From NCBI RefSeq assembly GCF_013116745.1, contig NZ_JABFOE010000017.1, positions 1-64,000 on the forward strand: 64,000 bases of DNA. The letters run 5' to 3'. Source of the stretch: Arthrobacter sp. 260. GTDB lineage: Bacteria; Actinomycetota; Actinomycetes; Actinomycetales; Micrococcaceae. Shown piece after piece: positions 16,705-26,186 of the stretch. The stretch's first letter is position 1. The number at the start of each line of letters is the position of its first letter. The position numbers were made by a program, and so were the translations under genes. The notes below the pieces were generated by a model that worked only from the letters and a program-made list of their open reading frames with translations, had not been told where the DNA came from and ran no database searches.

Positions 16705-16950
16705 CTAGGCCTGCGCGCCGGAAATGAAGTTGACGGCGTCGCCGACGGTCTTCAGGTTCTTGACCTCTTCGTCGGGAATCCGAACGCCGAACTTCTCTTC
16801 GGCGTTGACCACGATGGTCATCATCGAGATGGAGTCGATGTCCAGGTCATCGGTGAAGGACTTGTCCATCTCGACTGACTCGGGTGCAAGACCGGTTTCC
16901 TCGTTGACGATTTCGGCCAAGCCGGCCAGGATTTCTTCGTTGCTAGCCAT
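16705..16950 (-). CDS. acpP: Acyl carrier protein
   Basis: A small acidic protein of 81 residues. The phosphopantetheine attachment Ser is in DLDIDSISMM, so the motif is DSI and not the common DSL; the following VVNAEEKFGVRIPDEEV is typical. It carries the growing acyl chain in type II fatty acid synthesis. AAGGAG six bases before ATG 16950 supports the start. It lies between fabH and fabF. Confidence 0.95.
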   Translation of the reverse strand: MASNEEILAGLAEIVNEETGLAPESVEMDKSFTDDLDIDSISMMTIVVNAEEKFGVRIPDEEVKNLKTVGDAVNFISGAQA

Positions 16951-17033
16951 GGATGGCTCCTTTTCTTGTCAAGCCGGATCAAAGACCCGGCATGGATAAT
17001 CAAACCGCGGTTGACGGTTTGGCTTGGGAAAAA

Positions 17034-18086
17034 CTAGGGAAGTACTACCACCTGCGCGCCGAACACCAGACCGGCACCAAAACCAATCTGCAGGGCCAGA
17101 CCCCCGCTCAGCTGGGGGTGTTCCTGGAGCATGCGGTGCATGGCAAGTGGAATGGAAGCGGCCGAGGTGTTTCCAGCGTCAACGATATCGCGTGCCACTT
17201 CTACATGGTCGGGCAGCTTCAGCTGCTTGACCATCTCGTCGATGATGCGGATGTTCGCCTGGTGTGGCACGAAGGCCACCAGGTCCTCGGCCGTGACGCC
17301 TGCGGCGTCCAGTGCCTGCTGGGCGACCTTAGCCATTTCCCAGACCGCCCACCGGAAGACCGTTTGCCCGTCCTGGCGCATGGTGGGCCAGGAGGCTTTC
17401 GGCGTGTCTTCGAGGGATCCGCCGACGGCGCCCACTGAAGCGAGCTCGGCATCGCGGATATCCAGCAGCGAGTGGGACATCCGGATGGCCTGGTGCTTGC
17501 TGCCATCCGAGCCCCATACCGACGGTCCAATGCCGGCGCTCTCCGCCGGGCCGATTACCACGGCGCCTGCACCGTCGCCGAGGAGGAACGAAATGGTCCG
17601 GTCGGCGTTGTCGATGAAGTCGGACAGCTTCTCGACACCAACCACCAGAACGTACTCGGCGGTTCCTGCGTGCACCATCGCGTCCGCCTGGGCAATGCCG
17701 TAGCAGTACCCGGCACAGGCCGCCGAGATGTCATAGGCGGGCGCTGGCGTGGCACCGAGGCGGTCCGTCAGCTGCGCGGCAGCCGAGGGGGTGGCATAGG
17801 GGTGGGTCACTGTCGAGACGAGGACTGCGCCCAGCTGGGCGGCGTCGATTCCGGCGTTCTCCAAGGCCGACCGCGCCGCGGCCTCCGCCATGTCGATGAC
17901 GCTGGTGTCGCGGTCGGCGCGGTGCCGGGTAACAATCCCGGTCCGCTGCCGGATCCATTCGTCAGAGGAGTCAATCCACTGGCAGACGTCTTCGTTGGTG
18001 ACTATGACATCGGGCCGGAATACGCCGATGCCGTGGATGCGCGTGTGCTCGCGCAGTGGAGCTTGCTTCATGACGGGGGCGTTCAC
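17034..18086 (-). CDS. fabH: Beta-ketoacyl-ACP synthase III
   Basis: A protein of 350 residues. The Cys nucleophile is in YDISAACAGYCYG, the His in FVPHQANIRI, and the Asn in DAGNTSAASIPLAM. It initiates fatty acid synthesis by condensing an acyl-CoA primer with malonyl-ACP; in actinobacteria this step usually favours branched primers. GTG 18086 overlaps the fabD stop (TAGTG). ATG five codons later is an alternative start. Confidence 0.95.
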   Translation of the reverse strand: MNAPVMKQAPLREHTRIHGIGVFRPDVIVTNEDVCQWIDSSDEWIRQRTGIVTRHRADRDTSVIDMAEAAARSALENAGIDAAQLGAVLVSTVTHPYATPSAAAQLTDRLGATPAPAYDISAACAGYCYGIAQADAMVHAGTAEYVLVVGVEKLSDFIDNADRTISFLLGDGAGAVVIGPAESAGIGPSVWGSDGSKHQAIRMSHSLLDIRDAELASVGAVGGSLEDTPKASWPTMRQDGQTVFRWAVWEMAKVAQQALDAAGVTAEDLVAFVPHQANIRIIDEMVKQLKLPDHVEVARDIVDAGNTSAASIPLAMHRMLQEHPQLSGGLALQIGFGAGLVFGAQVVVLP

Positions 18087-19048
18087 TAGTGTCCTTCTGC
18101 AATGGGGGAAATGACCGGATCCGGGGTGCGTGAGTGCTCCTCAATAAAGGAAGCGGCGGCATCCAGATCCTCAGGCGATTTTACGGCCAATGTGGGTGTC
18201 CCGCGCATTCCGCGCTTCATTAATCCCGTCAGCGTTCCCGCCGGCGACAATTCGAGAACCCCCGAAACCCCCATGTGCTCCAGCTGGGCCATGCAGAGGT
18301 CCCACCGGACCGGGCGCGACACCTGGGCGATCAGACTGTCCAGGTTTCCGTCCCCGGTGGTCACCGGGGCGCCGTCGTAGTTCGACAGCAGCGTGGCAAC
18401 CGGATCAAGGGGTGTAAGAGTAGGCCGCAGCTCCTGGAGCGCCGCAACGGCGGGGCTCATGTGGTGGGTGTGGAAGGCACCCGCAACCTTCAGTGGGATG
18501 ACCCTCGCCTTCGCCGGGGGATCGGCAATGAGTGCCGCCAGCTGGTCGAGGGTGCCGGCGGCAACAACCTGCCCGCCCCCGTTGGCATTCGCCGGTGTCA
18601 GACCGTGCCGGGCGAGTACCTCGGCGACGTCGTCGGGATCGCCGCCCAGGATGGCGCTCATCCCGGTGGGCACTACTGCTCCCGCTTCGGCCATGGCCGT
18701 GGCGCGGACCCTGACAAAGGCTGCCGCGTCCTGTTCGGACAGCGCACCGGCAATGGCTGACGCCGTGACCTCGCCCACCGAGTGGCCTGCGACCACAGTG
18801 GCCGCCGTCATCGGACGGTTGCCCAGCAGCACCCGCGCGGTCACCAGACCGGCGGCAACGATCAGGGGCTGCGCCACGGCAGTGTCCTTGATCGTTTCTT
18901 CGTCCGAGATGGTGCCGTGGCGGACCAGGTCCAGTCCGGCCTGATCGCTGAGGGACTCGAGATGCTCAGGGACGCCTGGGAGTTCCAACCAGGGGCTCAA
19001 GAAACCGGGCGTTTGGGACCCCTGACCGGGGCAGACAATTGCAAGCAC
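18086..19048 (-). CDS. fabD: Malonyl-CoA:ACP transacylase
   Basis: A protein of 320 residues beginning with the family signature IVCPGQGSQTPGF. The catalytic Ser is in VVAGHSVGEVTA and the His in GAFHTHHMSPA. It loads malonyl groups onto ACP. GTG at 19048 is the start, with GGAAAG upstream. It is the first gene of the fab operon, 96 bases downstream of the PucR-type regulator, and is translationally coupled to fabH. Confidence 0.95.
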   Translation of the reverse strand: MLAIVCPGQGSQTPGFLSPWLELPGVPEHLESLSDQAGLDLVRHGTISDEETIKDTAVAQPLIVAAGLVTARVLLGNRPMTAATVVAGHSVGEVTASAIAGALSEQDAAAFVRVRATAMAEAGAVVPTGMSAILGGDPDDVAEVLARHGLTPANANGGGQVVAAGTLDQLAALIADPPAKARVIPLKVAGAFHTHHMSPAVAALQELRPTLTPLDPVATLLSNYDGAPVTTGDGNLDSLIAQVSRPVRWDLCMAQLEHMGVSGVLELSPAGTLTGLMKRGMRGTPTLAVKSPEDLDAAASFIEEHSRTPDPVISPIAEGH

Positions 19049-19144
19049 GTATCAAGCTTTCCAAACTGCTAGGTGATTGTTGGGTATTCCGGTACACGAA
19101 GCTCCGGAGGCCACTTTGTAGGAAGTCTACAACGAAGGCATGGG

Positions 19145-20380
19145 TTACGGACGAGTAGCAGGCCGCTCCGGCGGGGCCTGGGCGGGCTGGCTGAGCCGGC
19201 CGACCACCAGTGCGGTTTGGAGGACGAACGCCTCGCGGGGGAGGAGCGGATCCCAGCCGGTGATGTCGCAGACACGCCGGAGCCGGTACCTGACAGTGTT
19301 CGCGTGGACGAAGAGTGCCCGGGAGGTCGCTTCGAGCGAGTGGCCCAGGTTCAGGTAGGCGGACAGCGTTTCTTCGAGGCCGTTGGAGGCTCCCACCAGG
19401 GGGCGGTAGATGTTCCGGATGAGGGCTTTCCGGGCGGTGTCGTCGCCGGAGATGACCCGTTCGGGCCAGAGATCGTCGGCGGCGACCGGCCGCGGGGCTG
19501 CCGGCCACGCGCGGGCCGCCGTCAGCCCGGCGAAGGCAGCCTGTGCCGAACTGCTGGCGGCGACAAGAGATTCGGATTCCGGACCGTACACCACCGGTCC
19601 CTGGCCGAACAGATCGCTGAGGCGGCTGTAGGTGTTCTCGGTGTTTTCCACCCCGCCAAGGACCAGGATCAGCCGGTCGCCCTGGATGCCCACCAGGGTG
19701 TCCTCGGCGATTCGGTCGGTGGTGCGGCGCAGCTCGTTGAGGAACATGGCGTTCGGTTCGGGCGGTGAACTGCCAACCATCACCGTGATCCGGGCCTGCG
19801 ATTTCCAGCCCACCGCGGCGATCCGGGAGCGGAGGGCGTCCGAACTTTCACCCCGCAGGATGGCGTCCACCACCAGCGCTTCCAACCGCGTGTCCCAGGA
19901 TCCACGGGTTTCGGCCGCCCGGGCGTAGACATCGGCGGCGGCGAAGGCAACTTCCCGGGAGTAGCGCAGCACGGCCTCGCGGAGGGCGCCCTGGTCGGCG
20001 TCGGCAGCGAGGTCGGGCACGCGGTCCTCGACCACCTGCACCACCACACGAATGAGCTGCAGCGCCTTCTGCAGGCTGATGGACCGGGTGAGTTCAGTGG
20101 GTGCCGTGCCAAAAACGTCGCTGAGGACCCAGGCAGGCGACACCGGGCGCTGGTACCAGTTCACAAACGAGGCGATGCCCTTTTGCGCCACCATGCCCAG
20201 CGCCGAGCGCTCATCCGGCCGCAGGCTGCGGTACCAGGGGAGCGACGCGTCCAGTTGTTGGAGTGTGGCGGTGGAGAGTGCGCCAATCTTGGCACGCAGC
20301 CGCTCCACCGTGTCGGGGTCGGCAACCGGGATCTCGGTCCTGCGGGAACTGGGCGGAAACGGGCGTTCGGACACAGGCAT
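19145..20380 (-). CDS. PucR/CdaR-type regulator, likely FasR-like activator of fatty acid synthesis
   Basis: A protein of 411 residues. The C-terminal PucR helix-turn-helix is clear (GLEETLSAYLNLGHSLEAT, then ALFVHANTVRYRLRRVCDIT and PREAFVLQTALVVGRL). The central part has a GGDEF-derived CdaR-like region (ITVMVGSSPPEPNAM, RLILVLGGVEN). Directly upstream of fabD is where Streptomyces FasR, a regulator of the same structural type, is found; there it activates the fabD-H-P-F operon. The regulatory link here is inferred from position. Confidence 0.85.
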   Translation of the reverse strand: MPVSERPFPPSSRRTEIPVADPDTVERLRAKIGALSTATLQQLDASLPWYRSLRPDERSALGMVAQKGIASFVNWYQRPVSPAWVLSDVFGTAPTELTRSISLQKALQLIRVVVQVVEDRVPDLAADADQGALREAVLRYSREVAFAAADVYARAAETRGSWDTRLEALVVDAILRGESSDALRSRIAAVGWKSQARITVMVGSSPPEPNAMFLNELRRTTDRIAEDTLVGIQGDRLILVLGGVENTENTYSRLSDLFGQGPVVYGPESESLVAASSSAQAAFAGLTAARAWPAAPRPVAADDLWPERVISGDDTARKALIRNIYRPLVGASNGLEETLSAYLNLGHSLEATSRALFVHANTVRYRLRRVCDITGWDPLLPREAFVLQTALVVGRLSQPAQAPPERPATRP

Positions 20381-20465
20381 TCCATGAGCATACGTCTGAA
20401 CCGGTATCTTGCTCCATTTGTGTAGAGGCTACAAACCGGCGATACCCTCGCCGGTGCCCAACAAA

Positions 20466-20527
20466 AAACTGCCCCGGGGAACGGGTGGATCGGTAATAAC
20501 CGGTCCACCTGTTCTCCAGGGCAGTTT
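20466..20527 (-). terminator. Intrinsic terminator of aceE
   Basis: The arms AAACTGCCC and GGGCAGTTT (20466-20474 and 20519-20527) enclose a second imperfect stem (GTGGA.CGGT/ACCGGTCCAC). On the minus strand the hairpin is followed by a T-run, just past the aceE stop. Confidence 0.85.
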
Positions 20528-20537
20528 CTAGCGCGTG

Positions 20538-23276
20538 CTAGCTGTCCCCACCGGTGTTTCCGGTGGTGCCGGCGTTGACGTCGAGCAGCTTGTACTTGTC
20601 GATCGCTTCGGCGGGCGCGCTGGCGTCCACCTCGCCGCGGCGTGCCAGCATCTCGAGAGCCCGCACCACCACTGAGTGGCTGTCGATCTTGAAGAACCGG
20701 CGTGCTGCAGCCCGGGTGTCGGAGAAGCCGAAGCCGTCAGCCCCAAGAGTGGCGAACTCGTTGGGCAGGAACTGGCGGACCTGGTCCGGAACAGCCTTCA
20801 TGTAGTCAGTCACGGCAACGATCGGGCCGGTGGCGCCTTCAAGCTGCTGGGTGATGAACGGTACGCGGGCTTCACCGGACGGATTGAGGAACGCTTCTTC
20901 CTCGGCGGCCAGTCCGTCGCGACGCAGCTCGGTCCACGAGGTGACCGACCAGACGTCGGCCGAAACCCCCCAGTCCTCGGCGAGGATCCGCTGTGCATCA
21001 AGGGCCCAGGGCACTGAGACACCCGAGGCGAGGATCTGGGTTCGCGGCCCGTCGATCTTCGCAGGCGAGACCAGATAAATGCCCTTGAGGAGGCCCTCGA
21101 CGTCGAGCTCTTCCGGCTCTTTCGGCTGAAGGATCGGCTCGTTGTAGACGGTGATGTAATACATCAGGTTCCGGTCGTCCGAGCCTTCGCCGTACATCCG
21201 GTTCAGGCCGTCACGCATGATGTGGCCAATTTCGTAACCATAGGCCGGGTCATACGTGACCACGGCGGGGTTGGTGGAGGCCAACAGCGGTGAGTGCCCG
21301 TCCGCGTGCTGCAGTCCCTCGCCGGTCAGCGTGGTGCGGCCAGCGGTGGCCCCGATGATGAACCCACGGGTCATCTGGTCGGCGGCGGCCCAGTAGGAGT
21401 CGCCGGTGCGCTGGAAGCCGAACATCGAGTAGAACACGTACACGGGGATCAGTGGTTCGCCGTGGGTGGCGTAGGACGTACCGGCGGCGGTGAAAGCGGC
21501 TACCGATCCGGCCTCGTTGATCCCTGCGTGCAGGATCTGTCCTTCGACCGACTCCTTGTACGCGAGGACCAGGTCACGGTCGACGGACAGGTAGTTCTGG
21601 CCGTTCGGGTTGTAGATCTTCGCCGTCGGGAAGAAGGAATCCATCCCGAAGGTGCGGGCCTCGTCGGGGATGATCGGGACAATCCGCTTCCCGAACTCCT
21701 TGTCCCGCATCAGGTCCTTCAGGAGCCGCACGAAGGCCATGGTGGTGGCCGCCATCTGCTTGCCGGAGCCGCGCTTCGCGACCTCGTACGCCTTGTCGCC
21801 CGGCAGGGTAACCTCGGTGTGCTTGTTGCGACGCTCGGGGACAAAGCCGCCGAGCGCCTTGCGGCGTTCCAACAGGTACTTGATCTCGGGTGCGTCAGCG
21901 CCGGGGTGGTAGTACGGCGGGTTGTACAGGTCGTCGTCGATCTGCTCGTCAGTGATGGGAATGCGCAGGTGGTCCCTGAACGCCTTGAGGTCATCAGAGG
22001 TGAGCTTCTTCATCTGGTGGGTCGCGTTGCGCCCCTCGAAATGGGGGCCCAGGCCATAACCCTTGACCGTCTTCGCGAGAATGACCGTCGGCTTTCCCTT
22101 GAACTCGGTGGCGGCCTTGTACGCGGCGTACACCTTGCGGTAATCGTGCCCACCGCGCTTGAGCTTCCACACCTTGTCGTCGCTGAAATCGGCGACCATT
22201 TCCTTGGTCTGCGGGGTCTTCCCGAAGAAGTGTTCGCGGACAAACCCACCGGACTCGGCCTTGTAGGTCTGGTAGTCGCCGTCGGGGGTGGAGTTCATGA
22301 TTCCCACCAGGGAACCATCTTCATCCTTCTCCAACAGGTCATCCCACTCGCGGCCCCAGACCACCTTGATGACGTTCCAGCCGGCGCCCCTGAAGAAGGC
22401 TTCGAGTTCCTGCATGATCTTGCCGTTGCCGCGCACCGGACCATCGAGGCGCTGCAGGTTGCAGTTGATGACGAAGTTCAGGTTGTCCAGGCGCTCGTTG
22501 GCTGCGAGCTGCAGCAGGCCGCGTGATTCCGGCTCGTCCATCTCGCCGTCGCCCAGGAAGGCCCAGACCTGCTGATCGGAGGTGTCCTTGATGCCACGGT
22601 TGTGGAGGTAGCGGTTGGACTGCGCCTGGTAGATCGCGTTCATCGGGCCGATTCCCATCGACACGGTGGGGAATTCCCAGAAGTTCGGCATCAGCCGGGG
22701 GTGCGGGTAGGAGGAGAGCGCGTGGCCTTCCTTCGACTTCTCCTGGCGGAACCCGTCGAGGTCCTCCTCGGTGAGGCGTCCCTCAAGGTAGGCCCTCGCG
22801 TACATGCCGGGGGAGGCGTGGCCCTGATAGAAGACCTGGTCACCGCCGCCTGGGTGGTCCTTACCCCGGAAGAAGTGGTTGAATCCCACCTCATAGAGGG
22901 TCGCGGCTCCTGCGTAGGTGGAGATGTGACCGCCGACGCCGATCTCGGGGCGCTGCGCACGGTGCACCATGACGGCCGCGTTCCAGCGCATCCAGGCGCG
23001 GAACTTCCGTTCGATTTCCTCGTCACCCGGGAAATCGGGTTCCTGGTCCGCCGGAATGGTGTTCACGTAGTCGGTGGTCGTCACCATGGGCACGCCGACG
23101 CTCCGCGCACCAGCGCGCTGCAACAGCGAACGCATGATGAACTGCGCCCGTTCAGTGCCCTGGACCCGGATCAGCTCATCGAGTGACTCAATCCACTCGG
23201 CTGTCTCCTCCGGGTCACCGTCGGTTCCGCCGGTCAAATTACTAAGAATTTCCGGTCCACCTTGCTCTACAGCCAC
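20538..23276 (-). CDS. aceE: Pyruvate dehydrogenase E1 component, homodimeric type
   Basis: A protein of 912 residues, the usual length for single-chain E1p. The thiamine diphosphate motif begins [14 protein letters not shown] and continues to [14 protein letters not shown]. Conserved regions include [20 protein letters not shown] and [20 protein letters not shown]. The enzyme decarboxylates pyruvate and transfers the acetyl group to E2 lipoyl domains. It is transcribed alone, away from E2/E3 genes, which is usual in Micrococcaceae, and stands next to the fatty acid genes that consume acetyl-CoA. ATG 23276 is the start. Confidence 0.97.
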   Translation of the reverse strand: MAVEQGGPEILSNLTGGTDGDPEETAEWIESLDELIRVQGTERAQFIMRSLLQRAGARSVGVPMVTTTDYVNTIPADQEPDFPGDEEIERKFRAWMRWNAAVMVHRAQRPEIGVGGHISTYAGAATLYEVGFNHFFRGKDHPGGGDQVFYQGHASPGMYARAYLEGRLTEEDLDGFRQEKSKEGHALSSYPHPRLMPNFWEFPTVSMGIGPMNAIYQAQSNRYLHNRGIKDTSDQQVWAFLGDGEMDEPESRGLLQLAANERLDNLNFVINCNLQRLDGPVRGNGKIMQELEAFFRGAGWNVIKVVWGREWDDLLEKDEDGSLVGIMNSTPDGDYQTYKAESGGFVREHFFGKTPQTKEMVADFSDDKVWKLKRGGHDYRKVYAAYKAATEFKGKPTVILAKTVKGYGLGPHFEGRNATHQMKKLTSDDLKAFRDHLRIPITDEQIDDDLYNPPYYHPGADAPEIKYLLERRKALGGFVPERRNKHTEVTLPGDKAYEVAKRGSGKQMAATTMAFVRLLKDLMRDKEFGKRIVPIIPDEARTFGMDSFFPTAKIYNPNGQNYLSVDRDLVLAYKESVEGQILHAGINEAGSVAAFTAAGTSYATHGEPLIPVYVFYSMFGFQRTGDSYWAAADQMTRGFIIGATAGRTTLTGEGLQHADGHSPLLASTNPAVVTYDPAYGYEIGHIMRDGLNRMYGEGSDDRNLMYYITVYNEPILQPKEPEELDVEGLLKGIYLVSPAKIDGPRTQILASGVSVPWALDAQRILAEDWGVSADVWSVTSWTELRRDGLAAEEEAFLNPSGEARVPFITQQLEGATGPIVAVTDYMKAVPDQVRQFLPNEFATLGADGFGFSDTRAAARRFFKIDSHSVVVRALEMLARRGEVDASAPAEAIDKYKLLDVNAGTTGNTGGDS

Positions 23277-23693
23277 GCCAAACCTCTCCCACTCCGCAGA
23301 TGATGTCTACGATGCTTACAACTGACGCAACGGAACGATGCTCCGCAGCCTGTCTGTGGCCACGACCCCAAGATCGTAAGGATCGTGACAAATCACTTTT
23401 GTAACTCTAGCCGCGACGAGTCGGAGATGCGTAGTGGAGGCCCGGCAGCTGAGCGGTTTCCGCTCTCGGCGGTATTTGCGGCATCCGCCTGCGCCTGGAT
23501 CCACCGGGGGCGTCCGGGCGGGACTTTCCGGCGGTTTCCTCCCTATATGGTGTACATATGCGACCGAGGATTCGCCCGGGAGACCTGCTGGCTTGATGCA
23601 TGGCGTTTAAAGGTGTTGGCTGGTAATAATGCATATCAACGTAACTAGTGGATCCGCTAATCAAAGTGACCACAGTCTTTCGGGAGGAAAACA
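23277..23693. promoter_or_regulatory. Divergent intergenic region between aceE and the DUF3052 gene
   Basis: These 417 bases hold no convincing gene and must contain the promoters for both flanking genes. A TAATAAT element at 23624-23630 could be a -10 box for the DUF3052 gene. A strong ribosome-binding site, GGGAGGAA, lies just before its GTG start. No operator could be identified with confidence. Confidence 0.5.
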
Positions 23694-24113
23694 GTGAGCG
23701 AGGCCGAAGCCGCCACAACGGATACCGTGGCGGGCAAGTTGGGTTTCAAGAACGGGGACCTGCTTCAGGAACTCGGCTACGACGAGGATGTGGATTTCGA
23801 CTTCCGTGCAACCCTCGAGGATGAAACCGGGTCTGAACTGCTCACTGAAGAGGACCAGGACGTTGTGGACGGTGTGCTGCTTTGGTGGCGCAACGACGAC
23901 GGCGACCTCGTCGACGCACTCGTTGACTCACTGACCTGCCTCGACGAAGGCGGCACCGTCTGGGTCCTGACCCCGAAATCCGGACGCACCGGCTACGTTG
24001 CCCCCTCGATCATCCAGGAAGCCGCTCCCACCGCGGGTCTGCACGCCACGTCGTCGGCTGGTGTCTCGAAGGACTGGGCCGCTACCCGATTGGTCAGCCG
24101 ACGGAAAAGCTAG
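23694..24113 (+). CDS. DUF3052 family protein
   Basis: A protein of 139 residues with the characteristic AGKLGFKNGDLLQELGYDED, then DVVDGVLLWWRNDDGDLVDA and GTVWVLTPKSGRTGYV. DUF3052 is an actinobacterial family of unknown function, often found next to aceE and ahpE-like genes, as here. GTG 23694 is preceded by GGGAGGAA. The peroxiredoxin gene begins two bases after its stop, so the two are very likely co-transcribed. Confidence 0.9.
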   Translation: MSEAEAATTDTVAGKLGFKNGDLLQELGYDEDVDFDFRATLEDETGSELLTEEDQDVVDGVLLWWRNDDGDLVDALVDSLTCLDEGGTVWVLTPKSGRTGYVAPSIIQEAAPTAGLHATSSAGVSKDWAATRLVSRRKS

Positions 24114-24114
24114 C

Positions 24115-24609
24115 ATGAGCGGGCTCCCGCTGATGGGCGAGCCAGCACCTGACTTCGCCCTGTCCAACCAGTTCGGTGAGACGGTCCGCCTCAGCGATCT
24201 GCGCGGAACGCCCGTCGCTGTGGTGTTCTATCCCTTCGCGTTCTCGGGTGTCTGCACCGGCGAACTCTGCGAGCTGCGCGACAATCTGGCTTTGTTTGAC
24301 GACGACGGCGTGCGGCTTCTCGCCGTTTCGGTCGATTCCAAATACACTCTGCGTGCGTACGCCCAGGACCAAGGCTTCAGCTTCGACCTGCTGGCAGACT
24401 TCTGGCCCCACGGCGATGTCGCCGCCCGATACGGCGCGTTCGACGCCGACCGGGGTTATGCAGAACGTGCCACCTTCCTCATCGACGCGCAGGGTGTCAT
24501 TGTGGCGACCCTCCGCTCCGAGCTCGGCCAGCCCCGTCCGCTCGAGGACTACCGGGCGGCGCTGACCAACCTCACCGGCCGGGTAAACCGCGTCGGACCG
24601 TCATTGTGA
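24115..24609 (+). CDS. Peroxiredoxin (AhpE-like)
   Basis: A thioredoxin-fold peroxidase of 164 residues. PDFALSNQFGETVRLSDLRG is followed by the peroxidatic motif FYPFAFSGVCTGELCELRD, with the peroxidatic Cys at VC and a second Cys five residues later (in most actinobacterial homologues the catalytic form is 1-Cys). ATG 24115 follows the DUF3052 stop directly; longer readings of the frame run into that gene and are unlikely. The stop overlaps the sirtuin start by GTGA. It reduces peroxides, probably with a mycothiol or thioredoxin system. Confidence 0.9.
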   Translation: MSGLPLMGEPAPDFALSNQFGETVRLSDLRGTPVAVVFYPFAFSGVCTGELCELRDNLALFDDDGVRLLAVSVDSKYTLRAYAQDQGFSFDLLADFWPHGDVAARYGAFDADRGYAERATFLIDAQGVIVATLRSELGQPRPLEDYRAALTNLTGRVNRVGPSL

Positions 24610-25538
24610 CACCCGAGTCAGCTGGCGGAGCAGCTACACCCCCTGGCCTCGGTCTGACCGGATTCGCCAGTGGTGACCCAGCAGATCCCGCTCCCACCTT
24701 CAGCCCCGAGCAACGCACCCGAATGGCAGAGGTGGTGAGACTGCTCAGCGGCCACCGCCTCGCCGTCCTGACCGGCGCGGGACTGAGCACCGACTCCGGC
24801 ATTCCGGACTACCGCGGGCCCCAATCGGTCCCACGTAACCCCATGACGTACCAACAGTTCGTCGGCGATGAAGTGCTGCGGCGCCGGTACTGGGCCCGCA
24901 ACCATGTGGGCTGGCACCACCTCCGTCACGCCGACCCCAACCCCGGTCACCTCGCCCTGGCGTCGCTCGAATCCCGGGGGCTGCTCTCCGGGCTGATCAC
25001 CCAGAACGTGGACAGGCTTCACTCGGCGGCAGGCAGTGAACAGGTGATCGACCTGCACGGGACCTACGACCGCGTCGTCTGCCTGCAGTGCGCCAGGAGC
25101 TATAGCCGGTCCGAGATTGCGGTCCTGCTGGAAGCGCTGAACCCCGGTTACCTGGAGCGTGAATCGAACGCGGGGGACGTCGCGCCTGACGCCGATGCCG
25201 ACGTCGACGACACGAGCGATTTTGTGATGGCCCCCTGCCCCAACTGTGGCGGCATGCTGAAGCCGGACTTCGTGTACTTCGGGGAGAACGTGCCGAAGGA
25301 CCGGGTTGCCGAGGCCTACCAGGTGGTGGACTCCGGCGACGCGTTGCTGGTCGCCGGGTCATCCCTGACCGTGATGAGCGGACTGCGTTTCGTCAGGCAC
25401 GCCGCGAAGGCAGGGAAGCCCGTGGTAATCATCAATCGGGGCGCCACCCGTGGTGATGACCTGGCCAACATGCTGGTCAACCTGGGCGTCTCCGAGGCGC
25501 TCAGCTACCTGGCCGATGAACTGCCCGACCTGCAGTAG
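24606..25538 (+). CDS. Sir2-family NAD-dependent protein deacetylase
   Basis: A protein of 310 residues. The sirtuin motifs are complete: VLTGAGLSTDSGIPDYRG, ITQNVDRLHSAAGS, the catalytic His in VIDLHGTYDRV, the zinc ligands CLQC and CPNC, and LLVAGSSLTVMSGLR. It removes acyl groups from lysines using NAD. GTG 24606 overlaps the peroxiredoxin stop, which indicates an operon. An insert between the two Cys pairs rich in Asp (DADADVDDTSD) is longer than usual. Confidence 0.92.
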   Translation: MTPESAGGAATPPGLGLTGFASGDPADPAPTFSPEQRTRMAEVVRLLSGHRLAVLTGAGLSTDSGIPDYRGPQSVPRNPMTYQQFVGDEVLRRRYWARNHVGWHHLRHADPNPGHLALASLESRGLLSGLITQNVDRLHSAAGSEQVIDLHGTYDRVVCLQCARSYSRSEIAVLLEALNPGYLERESNAGDVAPDADADVDDTSDFVMAPCPNCGGMLKPDFVYFGENVPKDRVAEAYQVVDSGDALLVAGSSLTVMSGLRFVRHAAKAGKPVVIINRGATRGDDLANMLVNLGVSEALSYLADELPDLQ

Positions 25539-25630
25539 CGGGCAGGGCGGACGATTGGCGTTCTCTTGGGAATCCCAGTAGAGTAATTCTTCGTTGGTTG
25601 GCCGGTCCGAGGGCCGCCACCGACAGGCAA

Positions 25631-25706
25631 GGGTCTTTAGCTCAGCTGGTAGAGCGCCACGTTTACACCGTGGATGTCATCGGTTCGATCCCGGTAGGAC
25701 CCACCA
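25631..25706 (+). tRNA. tRNA-Val (anticodon TAC)
   Basis: A complete 76-base cloverleaf. The acceptor arms GGGTCTT and AGGACCC pair, the anticodon loop is TTTACAC within the CCACG/CGTGG stem, the T-arm has GTTCGATCC, and CCA is encoded at 25704-25706. Confidence 0.97.
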
Positions 25707-25709
25707 CCA

Positions 25710-25757
25710 AAACCCCGCCCTTTCAAGCACTAACGCTTGAGACGGCGGGGTTTTTTT
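25710..25757 (+). terminator. Terminator after tRNA-Val
   Basis: AACCCCGCC pairs with GGCGGGGTT across an inner TTTCAAGC/GCTTGAGA stem, followed by a run of seven T. Confidence 0.9.
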
Positions 25758-25818
25758 ATCAGGAACTGCGCTACCGGTCGGAACCGGGTTGGACGAAGAG
25801 AAGGGATCTACAGTCGCG

Positions 25819-26154
25819 ATGATCAGCAGTGGAACTTCACGCCGCACCTCAGGCGCAGCAATGCTGTGCCTGATGGTTGGCCTGGTTGGCTGCGGGACAG
25901 CCGACAGGGGGAGCGTGGCCGCCCAGGAGCGCTTCCTCACCGAGCTCCGCGAGCAGGCACCCGATTCGGCCTATTCCGGGGACGAGCAGTTGATTGCCAC
26001 CGGTGAGCAGGTGTGTGCCGATCTGGAGGCAGGTGCCAACCTCGAGGAGCTGGGCGCCCGCAACCCCGCCGAGAACCTGACCGACGAAACCGTTGAACGC
26101 ATCCGGATCACCCAGGCCCTCGCCGCCGAGCATCTCTGCCCCGGCGCAGCCTGA
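25819..26154 (+). CDS. Putative lipoprotein, DUF732-like
   Basis: A protein of 111 residues. The lipoprotein signal MISSGTSRRTSGAAMLCLMV is followed by GLVGCG, with the lipobox Cys near residue 25. The mature part has the DUF732 pattern (RFLTELREQAPDSAYSGDE, then GEQVCADLEAG) and a second Cys near the end (EHLCPG), which may form a disulfide with the first. DUF732 proteins are small secreted actinobacterial proteins of unknown function. ATG 25819 is preferred over the in-frame start at 25789 because it gives a proper signal peptide. Confidence 0.75.
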   Translation: MISSGTSRRTSGAAMLCLMVGLVGCGTADRGSVAAQERFLTELREQAPDSAYSGDEQLIATGEQVCADLEAGANLEELGARNPAENLTDETVERIRITQALAAEHLCPGAA

Positions 26155-26186
26155 GGCACTATCGGCCGTCAGGCTGGTAGCCGACG

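Noticed and set aside
21294..22526. Long open frame of 410 codons on the strand opposite aceE
   Set aside because: It is the GC-rich shadow of aceE, with Val/Gly/Leu-biased composition and no motif; aceE itself is unambiguous.
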